From: Stenotrophomonas bentonitica
GTDB taxonomy: Bacteria > Pseudomonadota > Gammaproteobacteria > Xanthomonadales > Xanthomonadaceae
NCBI RefSeq assembly: GCF_002887735.1
Contig: NZ_PKQP01000003.1
Span: 186,001-250,000 of the forward strand
Length of the DNA: 64,000 nucleotides
Direction: 5' to 3'
Shown here: piece by piece, positions 33,650-44,311 of the stretch
How positions within the stretch are numbered: the first letter of the stretch is position 1
Layout of the letters: the number at the start of each line of letters is the position of its first letter
Made by a program: the position numbers and the translations under genes
Notes under the pieces: generated by a model
What the model was told of the DNA's origin: nothing
Seen by the model: the letters and a program-made list of their open reading frames with translations, nothing else
Database searches by the model: none

Positions 33650-34951
33650 CTACCCCGAGAAATTCGCCTTCAAGCCCTGCCAGCAGTGCTGGTACCCGCG
33701 CTGGCGGTGCGCTGCCGCCATGGCCTGGGCGGTCGGGCGGATCACGCCGCGGGTTTCGAACATGAAGGCCATGGTGTCCTTGATCACGTCCGGTCTGCTC
33801 AGGTCGGCGGCGGAGGCCTTCTCGAAGGTCGCCGCGTCCGGGCCGTGGCCGCTCATGCAGTTGTGCAGTGAAGCACCGCCCGGCACGAAGCCTTCGGCCT
33901 TCGCATCGTAGGCACCGTGGATCAGGCCCATGAACTCGCTGGCGATGTTGCGGTGGAACCACGGCGGGCGGAACGTGTTCTGCGCGACCAGCCAACGCGG
34001 CGGGAAGATCGCGAAATCCATGTTGCTGGTGCCCGGCGTATCACTGGGCGAATGCAGCACCAGGAAGATCGACGGATCGGGGTGGTCATGGCTGATCGAG
34101 CCGATCGTGTTGAAGCGGCGCAGGTCATAGCGGTACGGCGCGTAGTTGCCGTGCCAGGCGACCACGTCCAGCGGCGAATGATCGATGTCCGCGCGCCATA
34201 GCTGGCCCTCGAACTTGGCGATCAGTTCGAACGCGCCATCGACGTTCTCGAATGCGGCGTGGGGCGTCTCGAAGTCGCGCGGATTGGCCAGGCCATTGGA
34301 CCCGATCGGGCCCAGGTCGGGCAGCTTCAGCAGGGCGCCGAAGTTCTCGCAGACGTAGCCGCGTGCATCGCCATCGGGCAGTTCGACCCGGAAGCGCACG
34401 CCACGCGGGATCACCGCGATCTGCTGCGGTTCGATCTCGATCACGCCCATTTCGGTGAGCAGGCGCAGGCGGCCGAGCTGCGGAACGATCAGCAGCTCGC
34501 CATCGGCGTTGTAGAAGTAGCGGCCCTGCATGTCGCGGTTGGCCGCATACAGGTGGATGCCCACGCCATGGTGGGCGTCGGGCGAGCCGTTGCCGCCCAT
34601 CGTGTACAGCCCCTCGACGAAATCCGTGGGCGTACCGGGCAGCGGCAACGGATCCCAGCGCAGCTGGTTGGGCGAGACCGCACCCTGCGCGAAGTCACCG
34701 TGCAGGTGCGGCTGGGCGAAGGGGGTGAACTCACCGTGGGTCACCGCGGGGCGGATGCGGTACACCCAGCTGCGGCGGTTGCTGCCGCGCGGCGCGGTGA
34801 ATGCGGTGCCGGACAGCTGTTCGGCATACAGGCCATGGGCGACACGCTGCGGGGAGTTCTGCCCCACCGGCAGCGCACCAGGCACCGCCTCGGTGGCGAA
34901 CTCGTTGCCGAAACCGGTCTGGTAGCCGCGCGATGACATCGGGTTGTTCAT
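33650..34951 (-). CDS. hmgA: Homogentisate 1,2-dioxygenase
   Basis: A 433-residue non-haem iron enzyme opening the ring of homogentisate in tyrosine and phenylalanine breakdown. The sequence is closely conserved: [19 protein letters not shown] near the N-terminus, the central [19 protein letters not shown], and in the C-terminal third [19 protein letters not shown] and [13 protein letters not shown] with the Fe-binding His/Glu residues. ATG 34951 has GGAGCAGGA upstream. It lies 119 bases after hppD on the same strand, so the two consecutive steps are probably co-expressed. No maleylacetoacetate isomerase or fumarylacetoacetase gene is in the window. Confidence 0.97.
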   Translation of the reverse strand: MNNPMSSRGYQTGFGNEFATEAVPGALPVGQNSPQRVAHGLYAEQLSGTAFTAPRGSNRRSWVYRIRPAVTHGEFTPFAQPHLHGDFAQGAVSPNQLRWDPLPLPGTPTDFVEGLYTMGGNGSPDAHHGVGIHLYAANRDMQGRYFYNADGELLIVPQLGRLRLLTEMGVIEIEPQQIAVIPRGVRFRVELPDGDARGYVCENFGALLKLPDLGPIGSNGLANPRDFETPHAAFENVDGAFELIAKFEGQLWRADIDHSPLDVVAWHGNYAPYRYDLRRFNTIGSISHDHPDPSIFLVLHSPSDTPGTSNMDFAIFPPRWLVAQNTFRPPWFHRNIASEFMGLIHGAYDAKAEGFVPGGASLHNCMSGHGPDAATFEKASAADLSRPDVIKDTMAFMFETRGVIRPTAQAMAAAHRQRGYQHCWQGLKANFSG

Positions 34952-35070
34952 GGTCCTGCTCCGCCGGAGGCGTGGATGGCAAGGGAGTACAGCCGATGGC
35001 ACCGGCGCGGACGCCGATGCCATCGTTGCAGCGTAACGCGGGCGGCTGCCGGTGCGTTACAGCGCGCGTC

Positions 35071-36186
35071 TTACAGCACGCCGCGCTTCATCTGGTCGCG
35101 CTCGATGCTCTCGAACAGCGCGGTGAAGTTGCCTTCGCCGAACCCTTCGTTGCCCTTGCGCTGAATGATCTCGAAGAAGATCGGGCCGATGCAGTTGGTG
35201 GTGAAGATCTGCAGCAGCTTGCGCTGCTTGGTCTCCGGATCAGCATCGATCAGGATCTTGTTCTTCGCCAGCCGGGCCACGTCTTCACCGTGGTTGGGCA
35301 CGCGCATGTCGATCACGTCGAAATACGTCTCCGGCGTGTCCAGGAACTCCACGCCCTGGGCGCGCATCGCTTCCACGGTCTCGTAGATGTTCTCGGTGAA
35401 GCAGGCGATGTGCTGGATGCCCTCGCCCTTGTAAGCGTCGAGGTATTCGTTGATCTGGCTCTTCGGATCGGAGGATTCGTTGAGCGGGATGCGCACGATG
35501 CCATCCGGCGCGGTCATCGCCTTGGACACCAGGCCGGTCTTGAGGCCCTTGATGTCGAAGTAGCGGATCTCGCGGAAGTTGAACAGCCGCTCGTAGTAGT
35601 CCGACCACTGCTGCATGTTGCCGAAGTACAGGTTGTGGGTCAGGTGATCGATGAAGGTCAGCCCGAAGCCCTTCGGGCGCGGGTCCACGCCCTCGATCGG
35701 CGCGTAATCGGTATCGAACATGCTGCCGTTGGCGCCATAACGGTCGACCAGGTACAGCATGCAGTCGCCGATGCCCTTGATGATCGGGGCGGCGACGGCG
35801 CGGGTGTCAGGCTTGAAGTCGATCGCTTCGGCGCCGTTGCCCAGGGCCATCTGGTAGACCTCGTCGCCCGGCTTCTTGAAGCGGATCGCGAAACCGCAGG
35901 CGCACGGGCCGTGCTTCTCGGCGAAATCCGAGGCGAACGAGTCCGGCTCTTCATTGACCAGGAAGTTCACGTCGCCCTGGCGATAGACTGTGATCGCACG
36001 CTGCTTGTGGCGCAGCACGGCGGTGAAGCCCATCTTGCGGAAATAGTCGTGCAGTTCGGCGCCACGGCCGGCCGGGGCGGCGAACTCGACGAACTCGAAC
36101 CCATCGATGCCCATCGGGTTTTCGAAGGTGGTGACCTGCATGCCCGGATCGGGTGCGTAGGACGCGGTGCTCGTTTGGCTGGTCAT
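35071..36186 (-). CDS. hppD: 4-hydroxyphenylpyruvate dioxygenase
   Basis: A 371-residue Fe(II) enzyme converting 4-hydroxyphenylpyruvate to homogentisate. The metal triad lies in FIDHLTHNLYFG, GEGIQHIACFTENI and GPIFFEIIQRKGN. Length is normal for the bacterial enzyme. Start MTSQTSTASYAPDPGMQVTT at 36186. The promoter at 36272-36300 has a palindrome in its spacer, and a MarR-type regulator is divergently transcribed from the same 127-base gap, a classic repressor-target layout. Overproduction of homogentisate gives pyomelanin in other bacteria. Confidence 0.97.
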   Translation of the reverse strand: MTSQTSTASYAPDPGMQVTTFENPMGIDGFEFVEFAAPAGRGAELHDYFRKMGFTAVLRHKQRAITVYRQGDVNFLVNEEPDSFASDFAEKHGPCACGFAIRFKKPGDEVYQMALGNGAEAIDFKPDTRAVAAPIIKGIGDCMLYLVDRYGANGSMFDTDYAPIEGVDPRPKGFGLTFIDHLTHNLYFGNMQQWSDYYERLFNFREIRYFDIKGLKTGLVSKAMTAPDGIVRIPLNESSDPKSQINEYLDAYKGEGIQHIACFTENIYETVEAMRAQGVEFLDTPETYFDVIDMRVPNHGEDVARLAKNKILIDADPETKQRKLLQIFTTNCIGPIFFEIIQRKGNEGFGEGNFTALFESIERDQMKRGVL

Positions 36187-36271
36187 GCTGTGGCTCCAAA
36201 GCAGTCCGCATCGGAAAAAACCAGGTGCGGTAGGAAGGCAGACCCGCGAGAATGCGGAGTCCGGAACGTAG

Positions 36272-36300
36272 GTTATAGTTTCACATGAAACCACCATCAA
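36272..36300 (-). promoter_or_regulatory. hppD promoter with palindromic operator in its spacer
   Basis: On the minus strand TTGATG (36295-36300) and TATAAC (36272-36277) are exactly 17 bases apart. The palindrome GTTTCATGTGAAAC (36278-36291) begins directly beside the -10 and fills most of the spacer. It is flanked on both sides by the GGTT/AACC half-echo. A repressor bound here would block RNA polymerase; the divergent MarR protein is the natural candidate. Confidence 0.6.
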
Positions 36301-36313
36301 GGTGCACCGCAAC

Positions 36314-36802
36314 ATGAGCCCGCCCGATCCCAGCAGTCACAGCATCCGCGCGTCGCACGCCCTGCTCGATCTGGAGCAGTTCCTGCCGTACCGGCTGAGC
36401 GTTCTGTCCAACCGTGTCAGCGGCAACATCGCCAAGCTGTATGGGGACCGTTATGGGCTGGCGATCCCCGAGTGGCGGGTGATCACGGTCCTGGCGCTGT
36501 ACCCGGGCTCGTCGGCCAGCGAGGTGTCCGATCGCACCGCGATGGACAAGGTCGCGGTCAGCCGCGCCGTGGCCAGACTGCTCGAACGGGGCTTCATCAA
36601 GCGTGAAACCCATGGCGACGACCGGCGCCGCTCGGTGCTGGCGCTGTCGGCGGCCGGTTTCGAGGTGTACGAAACCATCGCCCCGCTGGTGATCGACATC
36701 ACCCGCAAGCTGATGTCCGTGCTCAGCGAGGAAGAAGAACAGATGCTGGAAACGCTGATCCTGCGCCTGGCCGGCGAAGGCCTGCAGCGGATGGACGAGT
36801 AG
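36314..36802 (+). CDS. MarR-family regulator, probable repressor of hppD-hmgA
   Basis: A 162-residue winged-helix protein. The helix-turn-helix is SASEVSDRTAMDKVAVSRAV (about residues 70-90) and the wing carries KRETHGDDRRRSVLALSAAG, the MarR signature DxRxxxxxLT-like motif. N- and C-terminal helices would form the dimer. ATG 36314 has AAGGTG 9 bases upstream; the GTG at 36302 is a less likely start. It is divergent from hppD across a 127-base region containing a palindrome. MarR/HpdR-type regulators of tyrosine catabolism are known elsewhere; the effector is presumably a pathway intermediate. Confidence 0.85.
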   Translation: MSPPDPSSHSIRASHALLDLEQFLPYRLSVLSNRVSGNIAKLYGDRYGLAIPEWRVITVLALYPGSSASEVSDRTAMDKVAVSRAVARLLERGFIKRETHGDDRRRSVLALSAAGFEVYETIAPLVIDITRKLMSVLSEEEEQMLETLILRLAGEGLQRMDE

Positions 36803-36806
36803 CGCC

Positions 36807-37949
36807 TCAGTTCAGGTGTTTGCGCCGCGCATGCACCCAGGGCGCGGCCAGGGCGCCGATGGCACCGCCGGCGAACCCCAGCGAGGCCGCCACGGCGGCC
36901 GCTTCGATCGCCCCCGGCAAGGCCAGCGCGGCCACCACCAGCAACAGGGATGGCAGACCGATGAAGGTCGCCATGAAGTAGCGCCAGCGCGGTGACCAGG
37001 TGCCGACCTGGAGCAGGCTGACCGGCATCCAGGCTTCGCCGGAGGCGTCCTGGGCAACCTTGGCGGCCACCTTGCCCAGGTCCGCTTCGACCGGGCCCTT
37101 GCCACCACGTGCGGCGGCCAGCACCGCGGCCACCTCATCGACCGCCGGGAAGCTGGTCGGCCAGGTCTGCGGGGGGGTGACCCCATAGGCGGTCAGCAGC
37201 GGCACGCTGAGCCACGGCGCCAGCAGCGGGCGCACCTTGCGGCGATCCAGCACGCACCAGAGCTGCGTCACCCCGTGCGCGGTCACGCTGTACAGCGCCA
37301 GCTGCGCCGGCGCCGGGTACGGCAGCAGGTGCACGCGCGCGGCCATGCTGCCGTAGCCCATCGCACGCAGGAAGCCGGGGCGGGTACGCCCCTCGTGCGC
37401 CCAGGCCAGGCCGAGCGCGCCGACCAGATACACCTCGGCAGGGTCCTTCGTACCGGCACTGGCGCGATCGTCGCTGGCCAGGAAGAACGCCAGCGATTTG
37501 GGTTCTTCGACGTCGTGCTGGTCCCAGCGGCCGGCATCACCGAGTACATGCTTGAGCGGCACGCGCGCCGGGGCGGTTTCGTCCTTGCTGGCGTTGTGCA
37601 GGAACGGGACCACGCTCAGCACGAAGCCCTGCAGGTCCACCCCGCGCAGGCCGCTACCCTGCCACTCGGCCGGGATCAGGCCGATCAGGCTGCCCTGGCG
37701 TGCCAGCGCGTCCAGCTGCGCCTTCTGCTCGACCAGTTTCTGCACCGCGGCCTTGAGCAGCACGTTGCCGGGCACGGAGACCATCGGCAGGCGGTAGCGG
37801 ATCGCACCCGGCGCCGGCGTCCCGCCCTCGCCATCGAGCGCATCCGGCGCGGTCTGGTCGTCCAGCAGCACATCGACCGACGGCAGGCTCACGCCGGCGG
37901 GCGCATCGAGGGAAACATCGGTGGGGGTGTCACTGGTGCCCGGCTGCAT
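36807..37949 (-). CDS. Uncharacterised membrane-anchored protein
   Basis: A 380-residue protein. The first 45 residues are acidic and low-complexity, and a globular cytoplasmic region follows. Two hydrophobic helices lie near the C-terminus (about 320-345, FMATFIGLPSLLLVVAALALP, and 350-372, AAAVAASLGFAGGAIGALAA) before a basic tail ending RRKHLN. The topology suggests a cytoplasmic domain tethered to the inner membrane. No family is recognised. It is convergent with the MarR gene, 4 bases away. ATG 37949 is preferred over an upstream in-frame start with an unrelated extension. Confidence 0.65.
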   Translation of the reverse strand: MQPGTSDTPTDVSLDAPAGVSLPSVDVLLDDQTAPDALDGEGGTPAPGAIRYRLPMVSVPGNVLLKAAVQKLVEQKAQLDALARQGSLIGLIPAEWQGSGLRGVDLQGFVLSVVPFLHNASKDETAPARVPLKHVLGDAGRWDQHDVEEPKSLAFFLASDDRASAGTKDPAEVYLVGALGLAWAHEGRTRPGFLRAMGYGSMAARVHLLPYPAPAQLALYSVTAHGVTQLWCVLDRRKVRPLLAPWLSVPLLTAYGVTPPQTWPTSFPAVDEVAAVLAAARGGKGPVEADLGKVAAKVAQDASGEAWMPVSLLQVGTWSPRWRYFMATFIGLPSLLLVVAALALPGAIEAAAVAASLGFAGGAIGALAAPWVHARRKHLN

Positions 37950-38035
37950 GCGTCCAATTCCGTCGGTTGCCCGCCACGAACAGCGCGGCATGAGGTCCTT
38001 GGAGGTAGCGGCAGGGTGGCCGACAAATTGAGCGC

Positions 38036-38064
38036 AAAAAAAAAGGCCGCGGAATCCGCGGCCT
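38036..38064 (-). terminator. Terminator after the dtp-thioredoxin unit
   Basis: A 9-bp GC-rich stem (arm AGGCCGCGG, loop AAT) lies at 38044-38064. On the minus strand it is followed by a run of eight or nine T. It stands 6 bases past the stop codon of the thioredoxin-like lipoprotein. Confidence 0.85.
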
Positions 38065-38070
38065 GTTCAG

Positions 38071-38679
38071 TCACGACGCCTTGGGTGGCGCCCATTGCTT
38101 CATGAAGGCGAAGAAGCGGCCACGGTCGTAGCCCTTTTTCTGCCCCTTGTCCGCTTCCAGCTCGCCGGTGAACTGCGAGTGCAGCAGCGTGCCGTCGGCG
38201 TCGAGCACGAACAGGTGCGGGTAGCCCTTCACTGCCGGGAACTGCGACAGGAACGCCGCGTTCTCGTTTTCTTCGCTGTAGTTGACCTTCATCCAGACGT
38301 AGTTGGCATCGCGGAAGCTGCGGATCTCCGCATCGCCTTCGATGAACCCGTCCATCAGATGGCACCACGGGCACCACTCGCCGCCCACATCCAGGATGAT
38401 CCGCTTGCCACCGCGCTGGGCCTCGACTTTGGCCGTGGCCAGATCGGCGACCGGATCACGCGCAGGATCGAACTGGGCGTTGAGCGCCGCGATCGCGGCG
38501 ATGTCCGCCGCGGCCGGGGTGTTGCCCGAGGCCACCGGTGCGCCGGGATCGGCGACCGGGGTTTTCTGCTCGGAGGTGTCCAGCGGCTGCGCAGGCGCAG
38601 TGGTGGGCGCCGACGACGGCGAACAGGCGGCCAGCAGGCCGGCCACGATCATCGACATTGCCGCTGCTTTCATGCGCAT
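38071..38679 (-). CDS. Thioredoxin-fold lipoprotein (CPWC active site)
   Basis: A 202-residue exported protein. MRMKAAAMSMIVAGLLAAC is a lipoprotein signal with acceptor Cys at 19, followed by a Ser/Thr/Pro/Ala-rich tether to about residue 65. The thioredoxin-like domain has VGGEWCPWCHLMDGFIEG (CPWC), a cis-Pro region in FPAVKGYPHLFVLDADG and a C-terminal helix. It resembles DsbD-gamma/thiol-reductase-like domains, so an envelope disulfide or metal-handling role is plausible. It begins 8 bases after the peptide transporter stop, and GAGGA precedes ATG 38679. The paired terminator follows at once. Confidence 0.82.
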   Translation of the reverse strand: MRMKAAAMSMIVAGLLAACSPSSAPTTAPAQPLDTSEQKTPVADPGAPVASGNTPAAADIAAIAALNAQFDPARDPVADLATAKVEAQRGGKRIILDVGGEWCPWCHLMDGFIEGDAEIRSFRDANYVWMKVNYSEENENAAFLSQFPAVKGYPHLFVLDADGTLLHSQFTGELEADKGQKKGYDRGRFFAFMKQWAPPKAS

Positions 38680-38687
38680 CGCGGTCC

Positions 38688-40190
<1,503 letters not shown>

Positions 40191-40433
40191 GCGGGATTCC
40201 TGGGTTCGGTGGAAGACATGCACGTCCGATGTGCGAAAGCAGCGCGGGAGAATCCCAGACCAACCACGTTCACGTCAAATACACGCTGATGTGTACCGCT
40301 GGCAGCATGGTCGCTGAACTTGCATCTGCAACTTCCGGCCAGAGACCGGCAGCGCAGCAACGGCGGGGCCTGCCGCACCCTACGGCGGATGGGGCAGGTA
40401 AATATGAATAGGCTTATTGCGGCCGATGTCCGA

Positions 40434-41312
40434 TCAGGCGTCCGGCGGCATCGGGTCGTCGTTGCGGATCGTGGTGCGCACCTGGAACAGCTCCGGGAAG
40501 AAGGTCAGCTCCAGCGCCTGGCGCAGGAAGCCGACCCCGCTGGAGCCGCCGGTACCGCGCTTGAACCCGATCACCCGCATCACCGTGCGCATGTGGCGGA
40601 AGCGCCACAGCTGGAAGGCGGTCTCCAGATCGACGAGGTCCTCGCACAGCGAATACTCCCGCCAGAAGCGGTCGGTATTCTGGTAGATCCGCTCGAACAC
40701 CGGGTGCAGGGCGTCGTCGGCCACGTGCGGCTGCTGCCAGTCGCGGCCCTGGTAGCCGGCCGGGACCGGGTGGCCGAAGCGGGCCAGGTAGCGCAGGAAC
40801 TCCTCATACAGGCTGGGGGCATCAAGCACCTCCTGCAGCTGGGCCTGGCCGGCCGGGTCGTGCGAGAACACCTGCAGCATCTGCGCGTTCTTGTTGCCCA
40901 GCAGGAACTCGATGTAACGGTACTGCAGCGACTGGAAGCCCGAGGACGGGCCCAGCACATCGCGGAAGCCCATGTACTCCGAAGGCGTCAGCGTTTCCAG
41001 CACCGACCACTGCTCGGTCAGCTGGCGCAGCACCTGCTTGCTGCGCGCCAGCACCTTGCGGCACTGCCAGACCTCGTCGCGCTGCAGGAACCCGATCGCC
41101 GCGCGCAGTTCGTGCGCCAGCAGTTTCAGCCACAGCTCGGAGGTCTGGTGCTGGATGATGAACAGCATTTCGTCGTGGTGCGGCGGGTTGGACAGCGGCT
41201 GCTGGGCCGACAGCAGCTGGTCCAGGCGCAGGTAGCCGCCGTAGGTCAGCCGCCCCTCCAGATCGGTGTGGATACCGGCTTCGAGATCGCGTTGGTTCTT
41301 GTCGACGGACAT
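40434..41312 (-). CDS. kynA: Tryptophan 2,3-dioxygenase
   Basis: A 292-residue tetrameric haem enzyme, the first step of the kynurenine route. Conserved blocks: [40 protein letters not shown] (substrate-pocket residues), [20 protein letters not shown], and [20 protein letters not shown] near the C-terminus with the haem-proximal His. Length and start ([20 protein letters not shown]) match the Xanthomonas enzyme. It appears alone; kynB and kynU are not in the window. Together with hppD/hmgA it makes this part of the window a centre of aromatic amino acid breakdown. Confidence 0.96.
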   Translation of the reverse strand: MSVDKNQRDLEAGIHTDLEGRLTYGGYLRLDQLLSAQQPLSNPPHHDEMLFIIQHQTSELWLKLLAHELRAAIGFLQRDEVWQCRKVLARSKQVLRQLTEQWSVLETLTPSEYMGFRDVLGPSSGFQSLQYRYIEFLLGNKNAQMLQVFSHDPAGQAQLQEVLDAPSLYEEFLRYLARFGHPVPAGYQGRDWQQPHVADDALHPVFERIYQNTDRFWREYSLCEDLVDLETAFQLWRFRHMRTVMRVIGFKRGTGGSSGVGFLRQALELTFFPELFQVRTTIRNDDPMPPDA

Positions 41313-41383
41313 GGCAGGGACCGCTAAAGGGGCTGAAAGGGTAGCGCAGTGACCGGGTCGCCGCGCATCCGGCCGTCAGCGGC

Positions 41384-42022
41384 TCACCGCTCCGCCAGGT
41401 CGGCCGAACCCACGATCCTGACGCCGGGCGTGGGCACCAACGCCGCCTCGACCAGCGCGGCGGCGATGTTCCCGGCCGGATTGATCCGCCAGGCGCGCGG
41501 CAGCACCGGGCCGAGCACGCCGAGCACCACGCTGGCCAGATGCTCGCCGGTACGCCGTTCGGCACGCTCACCGCCGATCAGCCCGGGCCGGACCAGGGTC
41601 AGCGAGGGGTAGCCCAGCGCCCGCAGGTCCTGCTCCAACCGTCCTTTGACCTGGTTGTAGAAGATCCGCGAGCCCGGGTCGGCGCCCATCGCCGAGTTCA
41701 ATGCGAAGGCATGCGCACCGTGGGCACGCGCCAGCCGCGCCACGGCCAGCGGGAAATCATGGTCGACCCGTGCGAAGGCCTCCTGGCTGCCGGCCTGTTT
41801 GATCGTGGTGCCAAGCGCACAGATCACGGCATCCACCGCCCACCAGTCGGCCCCGGCCGGCAGCTGCGCGAAGTCCACCACCGGGTTGAGCAGCGCTGCA
41901 TCCGTGGTCTTCAGCGCGCGGCGGGTCGGGGCGATCACCGCATCGCAACGCGGGTCATCCAGCAGTTGCCGCAGCACATGGCCCCCGACCAGTCCGGTCG
42001 CGCCTACCAGCATCACCTTCAT
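41384..42022 (-). CDS. NAD(P)-binding Rossmann oxidoreductase (HTATIP2/YbjT-like)
   Basis: A 212-residue short-chain-type protein. The dinucleotide-binding MLVGATGLVGGHVLRQLLDD is at the N-terminus, followed by AVICALGTTIKQAGSQEAF (NAxG-like), AFALNSAMGADPGSRIFYNQ with a YNxxK catalytic pair, and LTLVRPGLIGGERAER. This matches the atypical SDR group including human HTATIP2 and the bacterial nucleoside-diphosphate-sugar epimerase-like proteins. The substrate is unknown. It is 71 bases before kynA on the same strand, and divergent from the GGDEF gene. Confidence 0.85.
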   Translation of the reverse strand: MKVMLVGATGLVGGHVLRQLLDDPRCDAVIAPTRRALKTTDAALLNPVVDFAQLPAGADWWAVDAVICALGTTIKQAGSQEAFARVDHDFPLAVARLARAHGAHAFALNSAMGADPGSRIFYNQVKGRLEQDLRALGYPSLTLVRPGLIGGERAERRTGEHLASVVLGVLGPVLPRAWRINPAGNIAAALVEAALVPTPGVRIVGSADLAER

Positions 42023-42169
42023 CGCACGCTCCTGCGGTCAGATTGCCTACAATCGTGGCATATCGGGCGTAGCGGGCCCCGCGTTCAAGCCGGCGTGCCC
42101 CGCGCCGATACTGTTGCCACCTCCCCTCGCCCCGGCGCACCTCGCCGGTCACTGCCAAGGACCTGCCGC

Positions 42170-43732
42170 ATGACGGACCCGCACGACGCTTCCCCCCGCC
42201 CCGGCACCGCCGTCGGGCGGCTGCTGTCGCGGCGACAGAGCGTGGGCACCGGGGTGGAGACCGCCAGCGAGCCGGCGCCCGGGCCCAAAGGCGGCAGCAG
42301 CGCGATGCTGCAGCGGCTGTTCGCCGGCATCGATGCGCCCGAGCCGCTGCTGGCTGCGTTCGCCAATGGCATGTCCACCCTGCCCGGCGAGCTGGGCGAC
42401 ATGGGCCTGCGCCTGCAGTCGGCGCAGCGCAGCGCGGACTGGGTGAGCTATGGCCGCGCGATGCGCCAGCTGATCGACAAGTACATCCGCACCATCGAGC
42501 AGGAAACGCCCGACGGCCAGCCTGACAGCCTGCGCCTGCGCGAGCTGCTGCGGCACACCGTCGGGGTGACCGTGGCCAGCCTGCTGCAGAACATGCCCGA
42601 GCTGCGCGAGGAGCCGGTGCAGCTGGCCGGTGAACTGCGCCACTGGCATCCGGGCCAGCCGCTGCAGCCGATCGAACAGCGGCTGCGCGAGCTCTCGCAC
42701 CAGATCGGCGTGCGCAGCGACGGCTGGCAGGAGCAGCAGGAGCTGCTGCTGAGTCTGTTCGATCTGCTGTTGGACAACATCAGCGAGCTGCTGGATGACA
42801 GCAGTTGGCTGCACGGCCAGGTCCATGCGGTGCGTTCGCTGATCGGCGGCCCGCTGGATCGCGATTCGGTCGAACAGGCGCGCGCCAACCTGCGCGAGGT
42901 GATCTACAAGCAGGGGCTGCTCAAGCAGGGCATCGTTGAATCCAAGGCGGCGATGAAGAACGTCATGGGTGGCTTCATCGAGCGCCTGGACGGCATGGCG
43001 GTGAGCACCGGCGAGTACCACGACCGGATCAGCAGCTACGCGCTGGCCCTGAAGGAAGCGCGCAGCATCGCCGACCTCAACCAGCTGCTGCAGGATGTGC
43101 TGCAGGACACCGGGCGCGTGCAGGACCAGGCGCTGCAGGCGCGCGACCACCTGGGCAATGCACGCCGCGAAGTGGAACAGGCCGAACAGCGCATCGCCGA
43201 ACTGGAGCAGGAGCTGCGCGAGGTGTCCGGCTTGATCCGTACCGACCCGCTGACTGGCGCGCTCAACCGGCGCGGTCTGGACGAGCTGCTGGAGCGCGAG
43301 CTGGCGCGCGCCGCACGCCACGGCCATCCACTGGCGCTGGCGCTGCTCGACCTGGACGATTTCCACCAGACCAACACCCTGCACGGCCATGCCGGTGGCG
43401 ATGCGGTACTCCGCCACCTGGTGAGCGTCTGCCAGCTGCACCTGCGCAGCAGCGATGCCATCGCCCGGCTCGGTGGCGACGAGTTCGTCCTGCTGCTGCC
43501 GGAAACCCCGGCGGCCGACAGCATGTCCACCCTGCTGCGGCTGCAGCGCTCGTTGGCACAGCGGCCGCTGCCGCTGGACGAACAGCGCGTGCCGGTGCAT
43601 TTCAGTGCCGGGCTGGCGCAGTGGCAACCGGGCGAGCCGGCCGAGGCGCTGCTGCGGCGCGCCGATGCGTCGCTGTATGCGGCCAAGCGGGTTGGCAAGA
43701 ACCGGGTACTGGCGGCCGAGCCGCCGCGCTGA
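42170..43732 (+). CDS. Diguanylate cyclase with N-terminal helical domain
   Basis: A 520-residue cytoplasmic protein without membrane segment. Residues about 45-320 are a helical, partly coiled-coil region of unknown fold (SAMLQRLFAGIDAPEPLLAA; QEQQELLLSLFDLLLDN). Residues about 320-360 form a coiled-coil signalling helix. Residues 360-515 are a complete GGDEF domain with RTDPLTGALNRRGLDELL, active site GGDEF at 435-439, and product-inhibition I-site RSSD at 426-429, spaced five residues before it as in feedback-inhibited cyclases. It is therefore likely active, in contrast to the degenerate domains at 1014-2873. The sigma-factor gene follows 45 bases later. Confidence 0.9.
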   Translation: MTDPHDASPRPGTAVGRLLSRRQSVGTGVETASEPAPGPKGGSSAMLQRLFAGIDAPEPLLAAFANGMSTLPGELGDMGLRLQSAQRSADWVSYGRAMRQLIDKYIRTIEQETPDGQPDSLRLRELLRHTVGVTVASLLQNMPELREEPVQLAGELRHWHPGQPLQPIEQRLRELSHQIGVRSDGWQEQQELLLSLFDLLLDNISELLDDSSWLHGQVHAVRSLIGGPLDRDSVEQARANLREVIYKQGLLKQGIVESKAAMKNVMGGFIERLDGMAVSTGEYHDRISSYALALKEARSIADLNQLLQDVLQDTGRVQDQALQARDHLGNARREVEQAEQRIAELEQELREVSGLIRTDPLTGALNRRGLDELLERELARAARHGHPLALALLDLDDFHQTNTLHGHAGGDAVLRHLVSVCQLHLRSSDAIARLGGDEFVLLLPETPAADSMSTLLRLQRSLAQRPLPLDEQRVPVHFSAGLAQWQPGEPAEALLRRADASLYAAKRVGKNRVLAAEPPR

Positions 43733-43777
43733 GCCTGCGCCTGTGATATTCGGCGCAGCGGCGCGAATCATCCGGGT

Positions 43778-44302
43778 ATGGACATGACACTGCCCGCCAC
43801 CGACACCGATCTGCGCCCGCGCTTCGCCGCGCTGCTGGAGCAGCACCGCGGCATCGTGCTGAAGGTGGCGCGCGGCTATTGCCCGCAGCACGAGGACCGG
43901 CTGGATCTGGTCCAGGAGATCAGCGTGCAGGCCTGGGCGGCCTTCGAGGCGTTCGACCCGGCGCGGGCGCGTTTCTCGACCTGGCTGTACCGGGTGGCGC
44001 TCAACGTGGCGATCTCGCAATGGCGCCGGCAGCAGCATCGGCAGCGCCACCACGCCGCGCTGGACGACGACCTGCCCGCCGCCGACGAAAGCGCGCCGCC
44101 CGAGCAGCGTCACGCGCTGCACCAGCTGGAGGTCGCCATCCACGCGCTGCCGCCGCTGGATCGTGCGCTGATGCTGCTGCACCTGGACGATCACGACCAT
44201 CGGCAGATCGCTGAAGTGCTGGGCATCAGCGTCGCCAATGTCTCTACCCGCCTGCACCGCCTGCGCCAGCAGCTGCGCACGCGCCTGAATCCCACCGACT
44301 GA
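43778..44302 (+). CDS. ECF-type RNA polymerase sigma factor
   Basis: A 174-residue sigma70-family factor with only regions 2 and 4. Region 2 (about 15-85) has HEDRLDLVQEISVQAWAAFE and FSTWLYRVALNVAISQWRRQ; region 4 (about 118-168) has LPPLDRALMLLHLDDHDHRQ and the helix-turn-helix IAEVLGISVANVSTRLHRLR. The next gene, 9 bases on, is probably its membrane anti-sigma factor. Promoters with its own recognition sequence could not be identified by eye. Confidence 0.93.
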   Translation: MDMTLPATDTDLRPRFAALLEQHRGIVLKVARGYCPQHEDRLDLVQEISVQAWAAFEAFDPARARFSTWLYRVALNVAISQWRRQQHRQRHHAALDDDLPAADESAPPEQRHALHQLEVAIHALPPLDRALMLLHLDDHDHRQIAEVLGISVANVSTRLHRLRQQLRTRLNPTD

Positions 44303-44311
44303 GAGCCCACC

